From an uncultured Peptococcaceae bacterium (GTDB lineage: Bacteria; Bacillota; Peptococcia; Peptococcales; Peptococcaceae), in the NCBI GenBank assembly GCA_900556545.1, contig USPE01000087.1, positions 1-7,563 of the forward strand: DNA of 7,563 bases, in the 5' to 3' direction. The notes below the pieces were generated by a model, which had not been told where the DNA came from, made no database searches, and saw nothing but the letters and a program-made list of their open reading frames with translations. Both the position numbers and the translations under genes were made by a program. Position 1 is the stretch's first letter; every line of letters begins with the position of its first letter. Shown piece after piece: positions 7,229 to 7,563 of this stretch.

Positions 7229-7299
7229 TGTTGTGTTTTTGCAGATAATTGTGGTTCTATCATAAATGCTGAAAAAGCGAATGAAAAATTTCTGATAAA

Positions 7300-7325
7300 A
7301 GTCTACGGAGCGTAGATTGTTTTTT
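7300..7325 (+). terminator. Intrinsic terminator downstream of the structured element
   Basis: TCTACG (7302-7307) pairs with CGTAGA (7311-7316) across the triloop GAG, followed by TTG and six T (7320-7325). It could end transcripts from the cyclase operon or serve as the expression platform of the upstream element. No obvious competing antiterminator pairing with the aptamer strands is visible. Confidence 0.65.
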
Positions 7326-7345
7326 CTATCACAATTGCGTAAAAT
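7317..7345 (+). promoter_or_regulatory. Weak promoter candidate
   Basis: TTGTTT (7317-7322) and TAAAAT (7340-7345) are spaced by 17 nt and would fit a sigma-70-type promoter reading toward the window end. The -35 overlaps the terminator T-run, and A/T-rich sequence gives such matches by chance, so this is only suggestive. Confidence 0.22.
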
Positions 7346-7413
7346 ACAGCAAGAGGGATCAGATAGTCAAAAACAGCAGTTAAACAAAAACAGCGCCAAA
7401 AAATTATTGGTTC

Positions 7414-7563
7414 ATGATTCAATATGTTTACTCCGTTTTCAATAGCTTTCCTCAAAATCACCAGGAGGGCAATATCTTTGCAGAAAGTCCACCTCTAGAT
7501 GGACTGTGGCAAGGGTATTTTATGGAGCTGGACGGAGTCCAAAGCGACAAAAATACGTGCAGC
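7414..7563 (+). CDS. Possible partial open frame running off the window end
   Basis: From ATG 7414 the frame stays open to the window edge (50 codons, beginning MIQYVYSVFNSF and containing PPLDGLWQGYFMELDG). The frame is open upstream to a stop at 7381-7383. No ribosome binding site precedes the ATG. An AGGAGGG at 7463-7469 lies inside the frame but has no usable in-frame start after it; the TTG at 7478 is in another frame and stops after six codons. I recognise no family. It could be a gene start, a remnant of a decayed gene or chance. Confidence 0.2.
   Translation, partial: MIQYVYSVFNSFPQNHQEGNIFAESPPLDGLWQGYFMELDGVQSDKNTCS
7486..7541. repeat. Four-arm GGAC/GTCC inverted repeats
   Basis: AGTCCA (7486-7491) pairs with TGGACT (7500-7505), and TGGAC (7529-7533) pairs with GTCCA (7537-7541) over a triloop. 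Because the arms share one sequence, the first can also pair with the third and the second with the fourth, giving mutually exclusive folds. No T-run follows within the window. Confidence 0.4.

Larger units (their letters stand above)
7093..7563. other. Gene-poor 3' tail
   Basis: Over 470 nt no open frame carries a recognisable protein. Present are a small hairpin (CATTG 7111-7115 with CAATG 7122-7126), the purine-riboswitch-like element, a second terminator, a weak promoter candidate, a weak open frame and GGAC/GTCC inverted repeats, each listed separately. Between 7241 and 7299 I see nothing beyond A/T-rich sequence. The heptamer TTCTATC occurs three times (7191, 7255, 7324). Confidence 0.6.

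Noticed and set aside
7042..7263. Minus-strand 73-codon frame across the end of the cyclase gene
   Set aside because: It overlaps coding sequence and the structured element, and shows no domain and no convincing ribosome binding site.
7191..7330. Three copies of TTCTATC as tandem aptamers
   Set aside because: Only the first has the matching P1 ends and UAUAA; the other two lack any junction partners, so the repeat is probably chance in T-rich sequence.

Overview
The window looks like chromosomal DNA of an anaerobic, mid-to-low GC Bacillota (Clostridia or Negativicutes). The evidence is strong AAAGGAGG-type ribosome binding sites, A/T-rich intergenic spacers with hairpin-plus-T-run terminators, and the gene families present. 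The species cannot be named from sequence alone. All genes are on the plus strand and form two transcription units followed by a gene-poor 3' tail.

Region 1 (1-2669) is the 3' end of a bacterial microcompartment (BMC) operon. It holds a 5'-truncated PduS/RnfC-like iron-sulfur flavoprotein, a PduT-like tandem-domain shell protein that keeps the cluster-binding cysteine at position 38, and an amidohydrolase-fold protein. PduS and PduT are known electron-transfer partners across the shell in B12-dependent propanediol utilisation, so this compartment probably also runs a redox reaction. The amidohydrolase-like protein is the odd member. It starts with a charged amphipathic helix and an Ala/Pro/Lys linker, as cargo-targeting peptides do, and most of the expected metal-binding residues of the family are replaced. 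The signature enzymes that would define the substrate lie upstream of the window. A clear intrinsic terminator (2731-2764) closes the unit.

Region 2 (2804-7092) is a two-gene cyclic-di-GMP unit. An extended -10 promoter precedes a membrane sensor with a degenerate GGDEF domain and an intact EAL phosphodiesterase domain. This gene overlaps by 4 bp (ATGA) a second membrane sensor with a HAMP-like segment, a PAS-like segment and an intact GGDEF cyclase domain. The pair probably makes and breaks c-di-GMP under two separate extracellular inputs.

Region 3 (7093-7563) has no convincing gene. It begins with a structured element at 7127-7228: an 11-bp perfect stem closes a three-way junction whose junction strands match the purine riboswitch core (UAUAA, GUUUCUA, GAU-UAC) with a U at the specificity position. 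Its P2 arm is unusually long and it lacks the usual loop-loop sequences. A second intrinsic terminator (7300-7325), a weak promoter candidate, a weak open frame running off the end and a set of GGAC/GTCC inverted repeats follow.
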